The notes: a model not told the origin generated them from the letters alone. Positions 52,785 to 62,973 are shown, counted from the first letter of the stretch. The stretch: 64,000 nt of DNA from Hydrogenothermus marinus (GCF_003688665.1 NZ_REFO01000012.1:124001-188000), one strand, 5' to 3'. Translations and numbers: made by a program.

Positions 52785-53537
52785 TTAAGATATTTTTTCC
52801 ATAAGCTGATCTTCCATTTCAAAGTTAGAATAGACTTTTTGAACATCATCTTGCTCTTCTAAAGCATCAAGAAGTTTCATAAGTTTTTCTGCAGTTTCTG
52901 GATCTTTTATCTCAACAGTTGTTGTTGGTATTTTTGTAAGCTCTGCTTTTTCTATATTGATACCTTCTTTTTCTAAATTTTCTTTAACTGAATATAAATC
53001 TTCTGGTGATGTTCTTATTTCATAATAGTTATCATCTTCTGTAATTACATCTTCTGCACCTGCTTCTATGGCCTTTTCAAAAATTTCTTCTTCTGTTATA
53101 GAATCTTTTGGTACTAAGATAACTCCTTTATCTTCAAATAAGAAGGAAACACAACCTGAAGAACCTAAATTACCTCCATATTTTGAAAAAATATGTCTTA
53201 TTTCACCAGTTGTTCTATTTCTATTGTCTGTAACACATTCAACTATGATTGCAACCCCTTCAGGACCATATCCTTCATAACTTACTTCTTCATAATTTAC
53301 TCCTTCAAGTTCACCAGTACCTCTTTTTATAGCTCTTTCTATATTTTCTGCAGGCATATTATGTTCTTTAGCTTTGTCTATTGCTATTCTTAATCTTGGA
53401 TTAAACTCTGGATCTCCACCACCTTGTCTTGCGGCAATAGTTATTTCTCTTATTAATTTAGTAAATATCTGGCCTCTTTTTGCATCTTGTTTTGCTTTTT
53501 TATGTCTTATATTATGCCATTTACTATGTCCAGCCAT
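52785..53537 (-). CDS. yebC: YebC/PmpR-family regulator or translation factor
   Basis: 250 residues with the hallmark start MAGHSKWHNIRHKKAKQDAKRG and the segments TGEIRHIFSKYGGNLGSSGCVSFLFE. Members have been described as DNA-binding regulators and, for part of the family, as factors relieving ribosome stalling at proline runs. It heads yebC-ruvC-rbfA; yebC-ruvC linkage is common. AGGAGG precedes the ATG. Confidence 0.93.
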   Translation of the reverse strand: MAGHSKWHNIRHKKAKQDAKRGQIFTKLIREITIAARQGGGDPEFNPRLRIAIDKAKEHNMPAENIERAIKRGTGELEGVNYEEVSYEGYGPEGVAIIVECVTDNRNRTTGEIRHIFSKYGGNLGSSGCVSFLFEDKGVILVPKDSITEEEIFEKAIEAGAEDVITEDDNYYEIRTSPEDLYSVKENLEKEGINIEKAELTKIPTTTVEIKDPETAEKLMKLLDALEEQDDVQKVYSNFEMEDQLMEKIS

Positions 53538-53590
53538 TTAAATCCTCCTTTCAAATTTTCAGGGAAAATATATTGGATTTTTTCTATTTT

Positions 53591-54268
53591 TCAACTTTCT
53601 TCCCACATATAACCTATTCCTCTGACTGTCTTTATGTTTTTACCATATTTGCCAAGTTTAGTTCTCAAATTTTTTATATGAACATCAACTGTTCTATCAT
53701 ATACATCTGTATAATTTCCCCATACAGTTTCCAATATATAATTTCTTGATAAAACTTTATTTTCAGAATTTATTAATGCCATTAAAAGCTTAAACTCTTT
53801 TGCAGTAAGATTTATTTTTTTACCATCTACTTTTATCTCAAATTTATTAGGATTTATCTCAAGTCCTGATATATGTTTAATATTATCTTTTTGTTTTAAT
53901 TTAGCTCTTCTTAACACTGCTTTTATTCTAGCTATTAATTCTTTTATTGAAAATGGTTTTGTAATATAGTCATCTGCTCCAAGTTCAAGACCTACAATTT
54001 TATCTATTTCTGTACTTTTAGCAGTTAACATAATAATTGGTATATTTTTTTTATCTTTATCAGATCTGAGTGTTTTACAGACCTCAAGACCATCAATATC
54101 TGGAAGCATTATATCTAAGATTATAATATCTGGAATATCTTTATCTATTGCTTCAAGAACATCTTTTCCACTAAAGTAAGATTTAACTTTAAATCCTTCT
54201 TTTTTTAGATTGTAAGAAAGAAGTTCATTAATATCTTCATCATCTTCAACTATATAAACAAGAGGCAT
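53591..54268 (-). CDS. PhoB/OmpR-family response regulator
   Basis: 225 residues from ATG 54268, chosen because AAGAGGGAA precedes it; upstream codons run into the SRP RNA gene. The receiver has EDDED near residue 7 and phospho-acceptor D in DIIILDIMLPDIDG. The switch residues T (MLTAKS) and K (YITKPFS) follow. The C-terminal winged helix has KEFKLLMALINSENKVLSRNYILETVWG and RTVDVHIKNLRTKLG. No kinase gene is adjacent, so the signal is unknown; phosphate is only a guess from family. Confidence 0.9.
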   Translation of the reverse strand: MPLVYIVEDDEDINELLSYNLKKEGFKVKSYFSGKDVLEAIDKDIPDIIILDIMLPDIDGLEVCKTLRSDKDKKNIPIIMLTAKSTEIDKIVGLELGADDYITKPFSIKELIARIKAVLRRAKLKQKDNIKHISGLEINPNKFEIKVDGKKINLTAKEFKLLMALINSENKVLSRNYILETVWGNYTDVYDRTVDVHIKNLRTKLGKYGKNIKTVRGIGYMWEES

Positions 54269-54292
54269 ATTTTCCCTCTTAATTATTTTTAA

Positions 54293-54386
54293 CCCGGGGA
54301 AACCCATCCGGCGTAGGAAACTGGCTTACCGTTGCTCCCTTCCGGGCCTGGCGGGGTTCACCAGCTCCTACCCGGCGGGACCCGGG
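54293..54386 (-). ncRNA. ffs: SRP RNA, small bacterial type (4.5S)
   Basis: About 94 nt, GC-rich. The minus strand reads CCCGGGTCCC at the 5' end and pairs with GGGTTTCCCCGGG at the 3' end. The conserved apical domain is present: GGTGAACCCCGCCAGGCCCGG, then AAGGGAGCAACGGTAAGCC, matching the symmetric and asymmetric loops bound by Ffh. It lies 26 bp downstream of tRNA-Ser on the same strand. Exact ends are estimated from the terminal stem. Confidence 0.9.
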
Positions 54387-54412
54387 AATTTTTATTTTAT
54401 CACAAATTCTCA

Positions 54413-54503
54413 TGGCGGATGGGGCGGGATTTGAACCCGCGGCACCTTAAAAAGGTGCACAGCATTTCCAGTGCTGCTCCTTCGGCCGCTCGGACACCCA
54501 TCC
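54413..54503 (-). tRNA. tRNA-Ser (GGA)
   Basis: 91 nt including an encoded CCA. The acceptor stem GGATGGG pairs with CCCATCC. The anticodon loop CTGGAAA gives anticodon GGA. The long variable arm (GTGCACC...GGTGC) is typical of class II tRNA-Ser, and the T-arm is GGTTCAAATCC. A -10 hexamer TATAAT lies at 54517-54522 on the minus strand, about 13 bp before the 5' end. SRP RNA follows in the same direction. Confidence 0.95.
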
Positions 54504-54546
54504 AAAGAAGGTTAATATTATAAGCTAATTAAAAGAAATTTCAAAT

Positions 54547-55785
54547 TTAGTTTATTAAAATTCTTTCTATAAGTTTTTCTACTTTTGAAGTTTTATTTAA
54601 TAGTTTAGCTACATCAAGTAAATTTGCTTTATAATATTCATTTAGGGGATTCATACTTACTGCTTTATAAAGATATTTATAACTACCTTCTATATCTTTA
54701 CCTATAAAATGTATAACTCCAAGAATATTATATATAGGTGCTCCTTCATAAATAGATATTACTTCCGGAATGGAAGCTAAAACTTCTTTAGCTTTTCCTT
54801 CTTCTACTGCTTTTTCAAGATTATTTACAATATTTTCTATATTATCTATCTGTTCTTTATATTTTTTTATTTCTTTTTCAGATAATCCTTGTTCTTCTAA
54901 CATATACCTTGCTTTATCAAAATCACCCATCTGGATATATGTATCTATTAAAGATTTTAAAGAATGTTGATTATGGAATGTTAATAAAGCTTTTTTATAA
55001 AACTCTGTAGCATTATATAGGTCTATATATTCTCTTAACCTATCAGCAATTATTGTATAAGCTGTAGCCTTAGCTACTTTTTCCTTTTCCCAGTTTAAAT
55101 TTGGAAATATTTCTTTTTTCCAATCATAAATATTGATAATGTCTCTTAAATTTTTAGAATGAAAAGAAGTATCAATAAAAGTTTGAAAAATTTTTCTTTT
55201 TATAAAGCTAAATTCTGATAGCTTTAATTTTAAATTTTTTATGTTTAAACTTATAAATCTATAAAACTCATAATCTTCAAAATTTTCATCAAACTTTCCA
55301 AATTTTTCAAATATTTCTTTTTTTGTTAAAACTCCAAACTCTGGTAAATATTTTTCTAATGTTATTCCTTGCAAAAGTTCTATTTCTTTTTTATACCAAT
55401 CGTTAAATGTTCTTGTATTTTCTTCATTATTAAAATCAATTAATATCTCATTTGGATATATAATATCTACATCTGGAAACTCTTTTAAAACTTCTTTGTA
55501 TTCTTCTAAGGTTTCTTCTTCAAGAATAGATTCATTTGAAAGCCATAAAATATACTGACTATCTTTTGATTCTTCTAAAATCTTGTTTCTAATATAGGCT
55601 TTATTTTCACTTTCTATATTTAATGGAATTACTTCTAAATCTATTGGAAAATTTTCAATATCCTCTTTTTTTCCTGAATATAAAACTTTATCTATATATT
55701 CTTTATTTTTTTCTAAACTTTCTAAAGTTTCATTTGAAATTTTTTCTTTTTGTGATAGGTTTATCAAACCAACTGTGAATTTCAT
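54547..55785 (-). CDS. Glycosyltransferase-like N-terminus with C-terminal TPR-type helices
   Basis: 412 residues, no signal or membrane segment. Residues 1-200 follow a degenerate GT-A pattern: a first strand FTVGLINLS, a spaced acidic region (DSQYILWLSNESILEEETLEEY), DIIYPNEILID and GKFDENFEDYEFYRFIS, typical of glycosyltransferase family 2. The strict DxD is replaced (WLSNES), so activity is doubtful. From about residue 245 there are paired helices typical of tetratricopeptide repeats (FYKKALLTFHNQHSLKSLID..., YNILGVIHFIGKDIEGSYKYLYKAV). Role unknown. Located between tRNA-Ser and mscS. Confidence 0.6.
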   Translation of the reverse strand: MKFTVGLINLSQKEKISNETLESLEKNKEYIDKVLYSGKKEDIENFPIDLEVIPLNIESENKAYIRNKILEESKDSQYILWLSNESILEEETLEEYKEVLKEFPDVDIIYPNEILIDFNNEENTRTFNDWYKKEIELLQGITLEKYLPEFGVLTKKEIFEKFGKFDENFEDYEFYRFISLNIKNLKLKLSEFSFIKRKIFQTFIDTSFHSKNLRDIINIYDWKKEIFPNLNWEKEKVAKATAYTIIADRLREYIDLYNATEFYKKALLTFHNQHSLKSLIDTYIQMGDFDKARYMLEEQGLSEKEIKKYKEQIDNIENIVNNLEKAVEEGKAKEVLASIPEVISIYEGAPIYNILGVIHFIGKDIEGSYKYLYKAVSMNPLNEYYKANLLDVAKLLNKTSKVEKLIERILIN

Positions 55786-55816
55786 TAAAAAACTCCATTT
55801 TATGTTTTTATATATT

Positions 55817-56824
55817 TTAACTTTCGGTAATATTCAACTTTTTGATAATATCTTCATCTATACTTCTTACATGAAGATCTCTTTGAGGGAATGGAATTTC
55901 AATATTGTTTTCATTTAATGTTTTATAAATTAAGATTAAAAATCTTGATTTTGTTCTTTTCGGATATGAAATTTCAGGGCCTTGAATCCAAACAAAAAGT
56001 TCAAAATTTATACTACTATCTCCAAATCCTGTCATTACAACTCTTGTTTTTTTATCTGGGGTATCAATAACATCTGGGAAATTACTTTTCTTAACAGCTT
56101 CTTCTATTACAGTTATTACTTTTTGAGGATCTGTACCATAAGCTACTCCAAAAGGAATTTCAAATCTTCTAATCATATCTTCCATAGTCCAGTTAATTAC
56201 ATTGTTTTGAATAAAGTACTGATTAGGAATAATAATATCTATATTAGAGTTAGTTGTGATTGTTATTGATCTCATTCTAATATCTTTAACGCGACCTTTT
56301 ATACCATCTGATAGTTCTATGTAGTCTCCTATTTTAATGCTATGCTCAAACATTAATATAATTCCTGAAATAAAGTTAGAAACTACATTCTGTAAGCCAA
56401 AACCAATTCCAACTGATAAAGCTCCTGCAATTAAAGCTATAGAAGAAAGATTAATTCCTAAAATATTTAAGCCAATAAAGAAAGCAAAAATAATAATAAG
56501 ATAATAACCAATGTTTGAAATAATTGTAAGGGTTGATCTATTTATTGAAGTATATTTATGTGTAATTTTTTTTATGTTTTTTTTATAAAGTTTTCCTATT
56601 ATAAATCCAGCAGAAAAAATTAAAATAGCAATAATTATATTAAGTATGCTTATAGATGTATTACCAATTTTAAATATTGGGTTTACTAAAATTTTCCAAA
56701 ACATAGATATTAAATCATTAAGATCTTTTGATATAGAGATTTCACTTAAATAGAATAAAGAAATTGAGATAAGTATTATTATGAATAGTATTATAGAAAT
56801 ATATTTAATAGCTAATTTTTTCAT
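55817..56824 (-). CDS. MscS-family mechanosensitive ion channel
   Basis: 335 residues. Three to four N-terminal membrane segments are followed by the pore-lining helix and beta domain: ALSVGIGFGLQNVVSNFISGIILMFEHSIKIGDYIEL, the family signature, then GRVKDIRMRSITITT and NIDIIIPNQYFIQNNVINWT. The C-terminal ends with PFPQRDLHVRS. It protects against hypo-osmotic shock. Single gene; 278 bp of AT-rich DNA without a convincing gene lies upstream. Confidence 0.92.
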   Translation of the reverse strand: MKKLAIKYISIILFIIILISISLFYLSEISISKDLNDLISMFWKILVNPIFKIGNTSISILNIIIAILIFSAGFIIGKLYKKNIKKITHKYTSINRSTLTIISNIGYYLIIIFAFFIGLNILGINLSSIALIAGALSVGIGFGLQNVVSNFISGIILMFEHSIKIGDYIELSDGIKGRVKDIRMRSITITTNSNIDIIIPNQYFIQNNVINWTMEDMIRRFEIPFGVAYGTDPQKVITVIEEAVKKSNFPDVIDTPDKKTRVVMTGFGDSSINFELFVWIQGPEISYPKRTKSRFLILIYKTLNENNIEIPFPQRDLHVRSIDEDIIKKLNITES

Positions 56825-57102
56825 TTTTCATATACCCTTTGGGTGATAAATTATAAAAATTATACTCTGAATTATCTGAAATTTTTAAAGTTATAGCTAT
56901 TTCTTTTGGATTATCTCCGAAGGTAGGTAGAAAACCTAAATATAAGAAGATTTGAAATCCGGCTGAAATTTATAAATAAAAATTAGCTATACTTTAATCT
57001 TCCTAATAAATCTCTATATTCTCTAAAAGTAGGAGGAAATAAAAATAAGAAGAACTATATTGAAATTCAAAAAGATAATCAAAGGTTTATAGAGTTCTAT
57101 TC

Positions 57103-57825
57103 CTAATTTTTCTCTTTTAGTTTTTTATAAGCTTTACTTGCGGCTTTATTTTCTGCTTCTTTTTTAGATTTTCCTTTCCCAATAGTTTCTACTATATCTT
57201 CTACTTTACAAAGGACTGTAAATTCTTTTTCATGTTCAGGACCTTTTGCTTCAACTAAGATATATTTAGGAATAGTTTTTAAATGTTTTTGAGTATAAAC
57301 TTGTAGTATAGATTTATAATCTCTTGGAATTTCATTATTTTCTATACTCTTAATAAGAAAATCTTTAAATAACCTATTAAAAACCTGCCTTGGAGGATCT
57401 ATATAATATCCACAATCAGTGTATATAGCTCCAAAAACTGCCTCAAATACATCACAAAGTAAAGACTCTCTTTCCATTCCTTTTTGAGCTATCTCTCCTC
57501 GGCTTAAAAGAACAAGTTCATTTAACTTTATCATCTTGGCAAGTTTTGCTAAGAAAGCTTCACTGATTACAGAAGATCTTATTTTGGATAGTTCTCCTTC
57601 TCTTGCTTTTGGATATTGTTTGATTAAAATCTCACTTACTATAAGTGATAAAACAGAATCTCCAAGAAATTCTAATACTTCATAATCTTTTATATCTTTT
57701 TTATATTCTGAAACAAAAGAAGAATGAGTTAATGCAGTTAAGGGATACTCTTTATTTTTAAAGGTATATCCTAAAATCTCTTCTAACTTTTCAATCCTTT
57801 TTAAAAACTTTTCTGGATAAGTCAT
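57103..57825 (-). CDS. rnc: Ribonuclease III
   Basis: Cleaves double-stranded RNA in rRNA and mRNA processing. 240 residues. The catalytic signature YEVLEFLGDSVLSLIVSEIL holds the E and D metal ligands, and DVFEAVFGAIYTDCGY the second acidic pair. The C-terminal dsRNA-binding domain ends KSKKEAENKAASKAYKKLKE. It lies 8 bp after fabF in the order fabG-acpP-fabF-rnc, a common arrangement. Confidence 0.95.
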   Translation of the reverse strand: MTYPEKFLKRIEKLEEILGYTFKNKEYPLTALTHSSFVSEYKKDIKDYEVLEFLGDSVLSLIVSEILIKQYPKAREGELSKIRSSVISEAFLAKLAKMIKLNELVLLSRGEIAQKGMERESLLCDVFEAVFGAIYTDCGYYIDPPRQVFNRLFKDFLIKSIENNEIPRDYKSILQVYTQKHLKTIPKYILVEAKGPEHEKEFTVLCKVEDIVETIGKGKSKKEAENKAASKAYKKLKEKN

Positions 57826-57833
57826 CTAAATTT

Positions 57834-59078
57834 TTAGTCTTCAAATTTTTTGAAAGCTAAACAAGCATTTGTTCCACCAAAACCAAAAGAGTTAGAAATA
57901 GCCGCTTTTACAGGATATTCTATTGCTTTATTTGGTACATAATCTAAATCACAATCATGATCAGGATGCTCATAATTTATAGTTGGAGGAATTATCCCAG
58001 TTTCTATAGTTTTAGCTGTTGCAACTGCTTCAACACCACCTGCTGCACCAAGTAAATGACCAATCATAGATTTAATAGAACTAACTTTTAATTTATAGGC
58101 ATGATCTTTAAATACTTCTTTTATTGCTAAGGTTTCTACTTTATCATTTAAAGGTGTAGATGTACCATGGGCATTTATATAATCTATTTCTTCTGGATTT
58201 AATCTTGCATCATTTAAAGCCATTGATATTACTCTTTTAGCACCATCTGCATCTGAACAAGGAGCAGTTATATGGTAAGCATCTCCTGTCATTCCATATC
58301 CAACTACTTCTGCATATATTTTTGCTCCTCTTTTTTTTGCATGCTCTAATTCTTCTAATACTAAAATACCAGCTCCTTCTCCCATAACAAAACCATCTCT
58401 TTCTGCATCAAAAGGCCTTGAAGCTTTTTGAGGTTCACCATTTCTTGTAGAAAGAGCTTTCATATTTGCAAATCCTGCTATTCCAAGAGGTGTAATAGCA
58501 CTTTCTGTGCCACCAGCTATCATTATATCTGCATCGCCTCTTTGGATAATTTTAAAAGCATCACCTATAGAATGGGTTCCTGTTGCACATGCAGTAACAA
58601 CACAGCTATTTGGACCTTTAAAACCAAACTCTATGGATATATATCCTGAAGCCATATTTGAAATTCCAGAAGGAATAAAGAAAGGAGAAACCCTTCTGGC
58701 ACCTTTTTCTAAAAGAATTTGTTGTTGATCTTCAATATCTCTAAGCCCGCCAATACCGGTTCCCACTATAACACCTGCTTTTGTAGGATCTATTTTATCA
58801 ACTTCTAATCCTGAGTCTTTAACTGCTTCTTTTGCTGCAACAACAGCAAACTTTACAAAATCACTCATTCTTTTTACATCTTTTTTATCAAGATACTGGG
58901 TAGGATCAAAATCCTTTACTTCTCCTGCTATTACGACAGGAAGTTTATAAGAGTAAGGATCAAATCTTTTTATTACATCAATACCACTTTTTCCTTCAAT
59001 AAGACCTTGCCAAAAATCTTGAACATTATTTCCAAGAGGTGTTATAGCTCCTAAACCGGTAATGACGACTCTTCTCAT
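57834..59078 (-). CDS. fabF: FabF, 3-oxoacyl-ACP synthase II
   Basis: Elongates acyl-ACP in fatty-acid synthesis. 414 residues. The catalytic cysteine is in [17 protein letters not shown], the two histidines in [14 protein letters not shown] and [15 protein letters not shown], and the C-terminal glycine loop is [12 protein letters not shown]. Start [14 protein letters not shown] is typical. AGAGG precedes the ATG. Adjacent to acpP and rnc. Confidence 0.97.
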   Translation of the reverse strand: MRRVVITGLGAITPLGNNVQDFWQGLIEGKSGIDVIKRFDPYSYKLPVVIAGEVKDFDPTQYLDKKDVKRMSDFVKFAVVAAKEAVKDSGLEVDKIDPTKAGVIVGTGIGGLRDIEDQQQILLEKGARRVSPFFIPSGISNMASGYISIEFGFKGPNSCVVTACATGTHSIGDAFKIIQRGDADIMIAGGTESAITPLGIAGFANMKALSTRNGEPQKASRPFDAERDGFVMGEGAGILVLEELEHAKKRGAKIYAEVVGYGMTGDAYHITAPCSDADGAKRVISMALNDARLNPEEIDYINAHGTSTPLNDKVETLAIKEVFKDHAYKLKVSSIKSMIGHLLGAAGGVEAVATAKTIETGIIPPTINYEHPDHDCDLDYVPNKAIEYPVKAAISNSFGFGGTNACLAFKKFED

Positions 59079-59091
59079 TTAAAAACCTCTA

Positions 59092-59331
59092 TTATCCTTG
59101 TTTTTGTGCAATATAATCTAAAACATCTTGTACCGTAGCTATTTTTTCTGCATCTTCATCAGGTATTTCTACACCAAACTCTTCTTCAAAAGCCATTATA
59201 AGTTCTACAACATCTAAAGAATCTGCACCTAAATCATCAACAAATCTTGATTCAGGTTTAATCTGATCTAAAGAAACTCCAAGTTGATCAGCAATAATTT
59301 CTTTTACTCTTTCTTCGATATTTTCAGCCAT
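59092..59331 (-). CDS. acpP: Acyl carrier protein
   Basis: 79 residues, acidic. The phosphopantetheine serine is in [23 protein letters not shown] precedes the ATG. Located between fabG and fabF, the usual place. Confidence 0.97.
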   Translation of the reverse strand: MAENIEERVKEIIADQLGVSLDQIKPESRFVDDLGADSLDVVELIMAFEEEFGVEIPDEDAEKIATVQDVLDYIAQKQG

Positions 59332-59358
59332 TTTTGACCTCCTGTGTTTTTTTAATTA

Positions 59359-60093
59359 TTAATACATTCCACCATTCACATGGATTGTTTCACCTGTAAT
59401 ATAAGAAGCTAAATCAGAAGCTAAAAATAAAACTGCATAAGCCACATCTTCAGGTTTTCCAAATCTACCAACTGGTATCTGTTTAATGTAGTTTTCCTTA
59501 ATTTCTGGTGATAAATTTTCTGTCATATCTGTTTCTATAAACCCAGGTGCTACTGCATTTACAGTTATATTTCTTGAAGCAAGTTCCTTAGCTAAGGATT
59601 TTGTAAATCCTATTAATCCTGCTTTAGACGTTGAGTAATTAACCTGCCCTACATTACCAGTAAAGCCAACTATTGAAGATATATTTATAATTTTACCGTA
59701 TTTTTTTCTTATCATTTTTTTAACTGCAAGTTGAGTAATTTTAAATGTACCAGTAAGATTAGTATTTATAACTTCATTCCAGTCTTCTTCTTTCATCCTA
59801 ATAAAAAGGGTATCTCTTGTAATCCCTGCATTATTTACTAATATATCTGGTATATCTATGTAATTTTCTATCTCTTTCCAGCTTTCTGAAATATCCTTAG
59901 AAAAATCAAGCTCTACACCATAAGCATCAACACCAAATTCTGAGGATATATTTTTTGCAACAACTTCAGCATTTGCCTTATCTCTACCAGTAATTACTAC
60001 TGTAGCTCCTCTTTTTGCAAACTCTACTGCTATAGCTTTTCCTATCCCTCTTGTTGAGCCTGTAATTATAGCTTTTTTACCTTTAAAATCCAA
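59359..60093 (-). CDS. fabG: FabG, 3-oxoacyl-ACP reductase
   Basis: NADPH-dependent SDR reductase of fatty-acid synthesis. 244 residues. The nucleotide-binding motif is ITGSTRGIGKAIA, the NNAG motif is present, and the catalytic Ser-Tyr-Lys is in NISSIVGFTGNVGQVNYSTSKAG. The start is TTG at 60091-60093 with AGAGGT upstream. First gene of the fabG-acpP-fabF-rnc run. The 234 bp upstream holds no gene I can support. Confidence 0.95.
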   Translation of the reverse strand: MDFKGKKAIITGSTRGIGKAIAVEFAKRGATVVITGRDKANAEVVAKNISSEFGVDAYGVELDFSKDISESWKEIENYIDIPDILVNNAGITRDTLFIRMKEEDWNEVINTNLTGTFKITQLAVKKMIRKKYGKIINISSIVGFTGNVGQVNYSTSKAGLIGFTKSLAKELASRNITVNAVAPGFIETDMTENLSPEIKENYIKQIPVGRFGKPEDVAYAVLFLASDLASYITGETIHVNGGMY

Positions 60094-60327
60094 AATCTAC
60101 CTCTTTTTTAAGAAAAAATATTTAGTATTATATCATATTTATACTTTAAGTGAGAAATGGTATTTATTCTTTTTGAAGACTTAAAAATTGATTAAGAGTT
60201 ATTTATTAGAGATATTTGTTGTTAGTAAAAGTTATCATCTATTGTGTTGAATACCGATTTTAAATTTTTTTTAATATTTTTTTCACTAAAATTTCTTTAA
60301 ATAAAATGGGTATATTTTCTCTGCTTT

Positions 60328-60993
60328 TTAAATTTTCATATTTTCTTTTAAAGTTTTTATATTTTCCTCTATATTTCCTTTAAATACTGCACTTCCTGCA
60401 ACAAATATATTGACTCCTTCTCTTGAAATTTTATTTATATTATCTTTATTTATTCCTCCATCCATCTCTATTAATATATCTGTTCTACCTGTAGTTTCCA
60501 TAAGATTTTTTAATTTCTTAACTTTTAAAAGAGTTTGAGGAATAAATTTTTGTCCACCAAATCCTGGGTTAACAGACATTATTAACACATAATCTACATA
60601 ATAAATAATTTCTTCTAATGTATTAACTGGTGTTGCTGGATTTAAAACAACCCCTGCTTTTGCTCCAAGAGATTTTATTTTTTCAACAAGTCTATGAGAA
60701 TGAATAGTTGCATCCATATGAAAAGAGATCATATCTACTCCAGCTTTTATAAAATCAGCAACATATTTTTCAGGTTCTACTATCATAAGATGTGCATCAA
60801 ATGGAAGTTTAGTTAAAGGTCTTATTTTTTCAATTATTGGCATTCCAAAGGTAATATTTGGTACATATCTACCATCCATAACATCAAGATGTATTATATC
60901 TGCTCCTGCATTTTCTGCTATTTTTATCTGCTTTCCAAGTTTTGAAAAATCTGCTGAAAGTATTGAAGGTGCAAGTAATTTTTTATTTTCCAA
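60328..60993 (-). CDS. rpe: Ribulose-phosphate 3-epimerase
   Basis: Interconverts ribulose-5-P and xylulose-5-P. About 221 residues with TIM-barrel motifs: LLAPSILSADFSKLG, DIIHLDVMDGRYVPN (metal-binding HxDxMDG), LPFDAHLMI, MSVNPGFGGQKFI and MDGGINKDNI. An ATG at 61008 is in frame, but TTG at 60991-60993 lies 7-8 nt after GGAGG and fits family N-termini, so it is preferred. Divergent from lolC/E. Confidence 0.94.
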   Translation of the reverse strand: MENKKLLAPSILSADFSKLGKQIKIAENAGADIIHLDVMDGRYVPNITFGMPIIEKIRPLTKLPFDAHLMIVEPEKYVADFIKAGVDMISFHMDATIHSHRLVEKIKSLGAKAGVVLNPATPVNTLEEIIYYVDYVLIMSVNPGFGGQKFIPQTLLKVKKLKNLMETTGRTDILIEMDGGINKDNINKISREGVNIFVAGSAVFKGNIEENIKTLKENMKI

Positions 60994-61063
60994 AGGAAAT
61001 TCCTCCATTTAAAAATACTAGATAATAGTATAATAGAATTAAACTCAAGATAAGAGAGGTTTT

Positions 61064-62281
61064 ATGCCTTTATATATAAAAATTGCTCTAAGATATTTAT
61101 TCTCATTAAAAAGTAAAGCCCTTTCTTTTATGAGTATTATCTCACTAATAGGTATTGTTGTTGGAGTTTCTGCTCTTTTAGTTACCCTTGCTGTAATGAA
61201 TGGTTTCCAATATGGTTTAAAAAAGAAAATATTAGAAACTACTCCTCAAGTAATTATTATGAAACTTGCAAATAGTTTTTGGGAAGAAGATTATGAAAAG
61301 CTACAAAATAAACTAAAAAAAATAGAGGATATTAAAAATTTTCAGCCATTTATATATTCTCAAGCTCTTGCTTCTGTTGGTTCTACAGTCCAATCAATAT
61401 TTGTTAGGGGAGTATATCCAGATAAAGACAAAAAGATAATGAAAACAAATACTAAAATTATAAAAGGTAGCTATGATTCTATTAAAAATCCAAAAACTGT
61501 TTTAATAGGAAAAGATTTAGCTTTGATACTTGGTGTTGATGTTGGAGACAAAATAACTCTTATATCCCCTTACGGAAGAAAAACAGCAATAGGATATATA
61601 CCTAAGGTAATGAAAGTTAAGATAGGTGGAATTGTTAATTTTGGATTATACGAATATGACTCAAGCTATGTTCAGATGAATATAAAAGATGCTCAAAAAT
61701 TTTTAGATTATCAAGATAGAATAACTGGTATACAACTTAATCTAAAAGATCCATATAAGGCTGATATTGTTAAGAAAAAATTAGAAGAAATTTTAGATCC
61801 AATATATATTGTTAAAACTTGGATAGATATGAATAAAACTTTATTTCAAGCCTTACAACTTGAAGAACTTGCAATGTTTTTAGTAATAGCATTAATAGTT
61901 TTAGTTGCATCTTTTAATATTTCAAGTCTTTTAATTACAAAATCAAGGGAAAAAAGAAAAGATATAGCAATATTAAAAACTATTGGTGCAAATAATAGAT
62001 TTATACTTAAGATTTTCTTATGGCAAGGAATGATAATAGGAATCGTAGGAACCATAATTGGATTAATCATTGGCCTTACAATTATTTATATTGGAGATAC
62101 TTATCATCTTGTAAAACTAAATCCTGAAGTTTATATGATGGAGTATTTACCACTAAAAATAAATATTTTTCATATATTAGCTGTAAGTATTTCTTCTCTT
62201 GTAATCTGTTTTATATCTTCTATAATTCCTTCATATTTTGCATCAAAAGAGATACCAGCAAAAATTTTAAGGTATGAGTGA
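61064..62281 (+). CDS. lolC: LolC/LolE-type lipoprotein-releasing permease
   Basis: Inner-membrane subunit that extracts lipoproteins for transfer to LolA. 405 residues: an N-terminal membrane helix (SFMSIISLIGIVVGVSALLVTLAVMNGF), a large periplasmic domain and three C-terminal helices (ITKSREKRKDIAILKTIGAN precedes one). MacB-like core. One permease gene is seen, so a homodimeric LolF-like form with LolD is plausible; C and E cannot be told apart. Its stop overlaps the lolD start. Confidence 0.88.
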   Translation: MPLYIKIALRYLFSLKSKALSFMSIISLIGIVVGVSALLVTLAVMNGFQYGLKKKILETTPQVIIMKLANSFWEEDYEKLQNKLKKIEDIKNFQPFIYSQALASVGSTVQSIFVRGVYPDKDKKIMKTNTKIIKGSYDSIKNPKTVLIGKDLALILGVDVGDKITLISPYGRKTAIGYIPKVMKVKIGGIVNFGLYEYDSSYVQMNIKDAQKFLDYQDRITGIQLNLKDPYKADIVKKKLEEILDPIYIVKTWIDMNKTLFQALQLEELAMFLVIALIVLVASFNISSLLITKSREKRKDIAILKTIGANNRFILKIFLWQGMIIGIVGTIIGLIIGLTIIYIGDTYHLVKLNPEVYMMEYLPLKINIFHILAVSISSLVICFISSIIPSYFASKEIPAKILRYE

Positions 62282-62961
62282 TGGCTTTTATAAAAGTAGA
62301 AAATTTAAAAAAGATTTATAAAACTGAAGAAGGACAGGTTGAAGCTTTAAAAGGTATTAACTTTCAAGCTGAAAAAGGAAGTATGATTGCAATAATGGGA
62401 CCTTCTGGTTCAGGAAAAAGTACATTTTTACATTTAATAGGTGCAATTGACAAACCTACAGAAGGTAAAGTTTTTATTGATGGAAAAGATATTTATAGCA
62501 TTTCCGAGGAACAGCTTGCATTATTTAGAAATAAAAAACTTGGCTTTGTTTTTCAGTTCCATTATCTACTACCAGAATTTACTGCTTTAGAAAATGTTGC
62601 TATGCCTATGCTTATATATGAAAATAATGAAAAAAAACCATATGAGAAGGCAAAAGATATTTTAAAAAAACTAAACTTAGAAGATAGATTAAATCATAAA
62701 CCTTCTCAGCTTTCAGGAGGCCAACAACAAAGAGTAGCAATAGCAAGAGCTTTAATAAACAATCCAGAAATAATAATAGCAGATGAGCCAACTGGAAATT
62801 TAGATAGTGAAAATAGTAGAATAGTAATGGAAATACTTAAAAACTTGAATAAAGAGCATAATGTGAGTATTATCATTGCTACCCATGATATTGACATAGC
62901 AAGATATTGTAATGATATTTATTATATGAAAGATGGTTTATTATATGATTATTATTCTTGA
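62281..62961 (+). CDS. lolD: LolD, lipoprotein-releasing ABC ATPase
   Basis: 226 residues. Walker [10 protein letters not shown], the signature [15 protein letters not shown], and Walker [13 protein letters not shown] are complete, and the LolD-type [20 protein letters not shown] follows the Q-loop. A GTG three bases earlier is possible; the ATG overlapping the lolC stop (TGATG) is preferred. Works with the upstream permease. Confidence 0.93.
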   Translation: MAFIKVENLKKIYKTEEGQVEALKGINFQAEKGSMIAIMGPSGSGKSTFLHLIGAIDKPTEGKVFIDGKDIYSISEEQLALFRNKKLGFVFQFHYLLPEFTALENVAMPMLIYENNEKKPYEKAKDILKKLNLEDRLNHKPSQLSGGQQQRVAIARALINNPEIIIADEPTGNLDSENSRIVMEILKNLNKEHNVSIIIATHDIDIARYCNDIYYMKDGLLYDYYS

Positions 62962-62973
62962 AATTTTTTCAAA

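Noticed and set aside
54332-54523. Plus-strand open frame over the SRP RNA and tRNA-Ser
   Set aside because: It is antisense to two structural RNAs that are clearly recognised.
56825-57102. Two short plus-strand frames upstream of mscS suggesting a decayed transposase
   Set aside because: The pieces are under 45 codons, in different frames, with no inverted repeats or recognisable transposase motif; no insertion sequence can be supported.
60094-60327. 234-bp gap between fabG and rpe, checked for a small RNA or repeat array
   Set aside because: AT-rich sequence without stable GC stems, repeats or a coding frame; nothing supportable.
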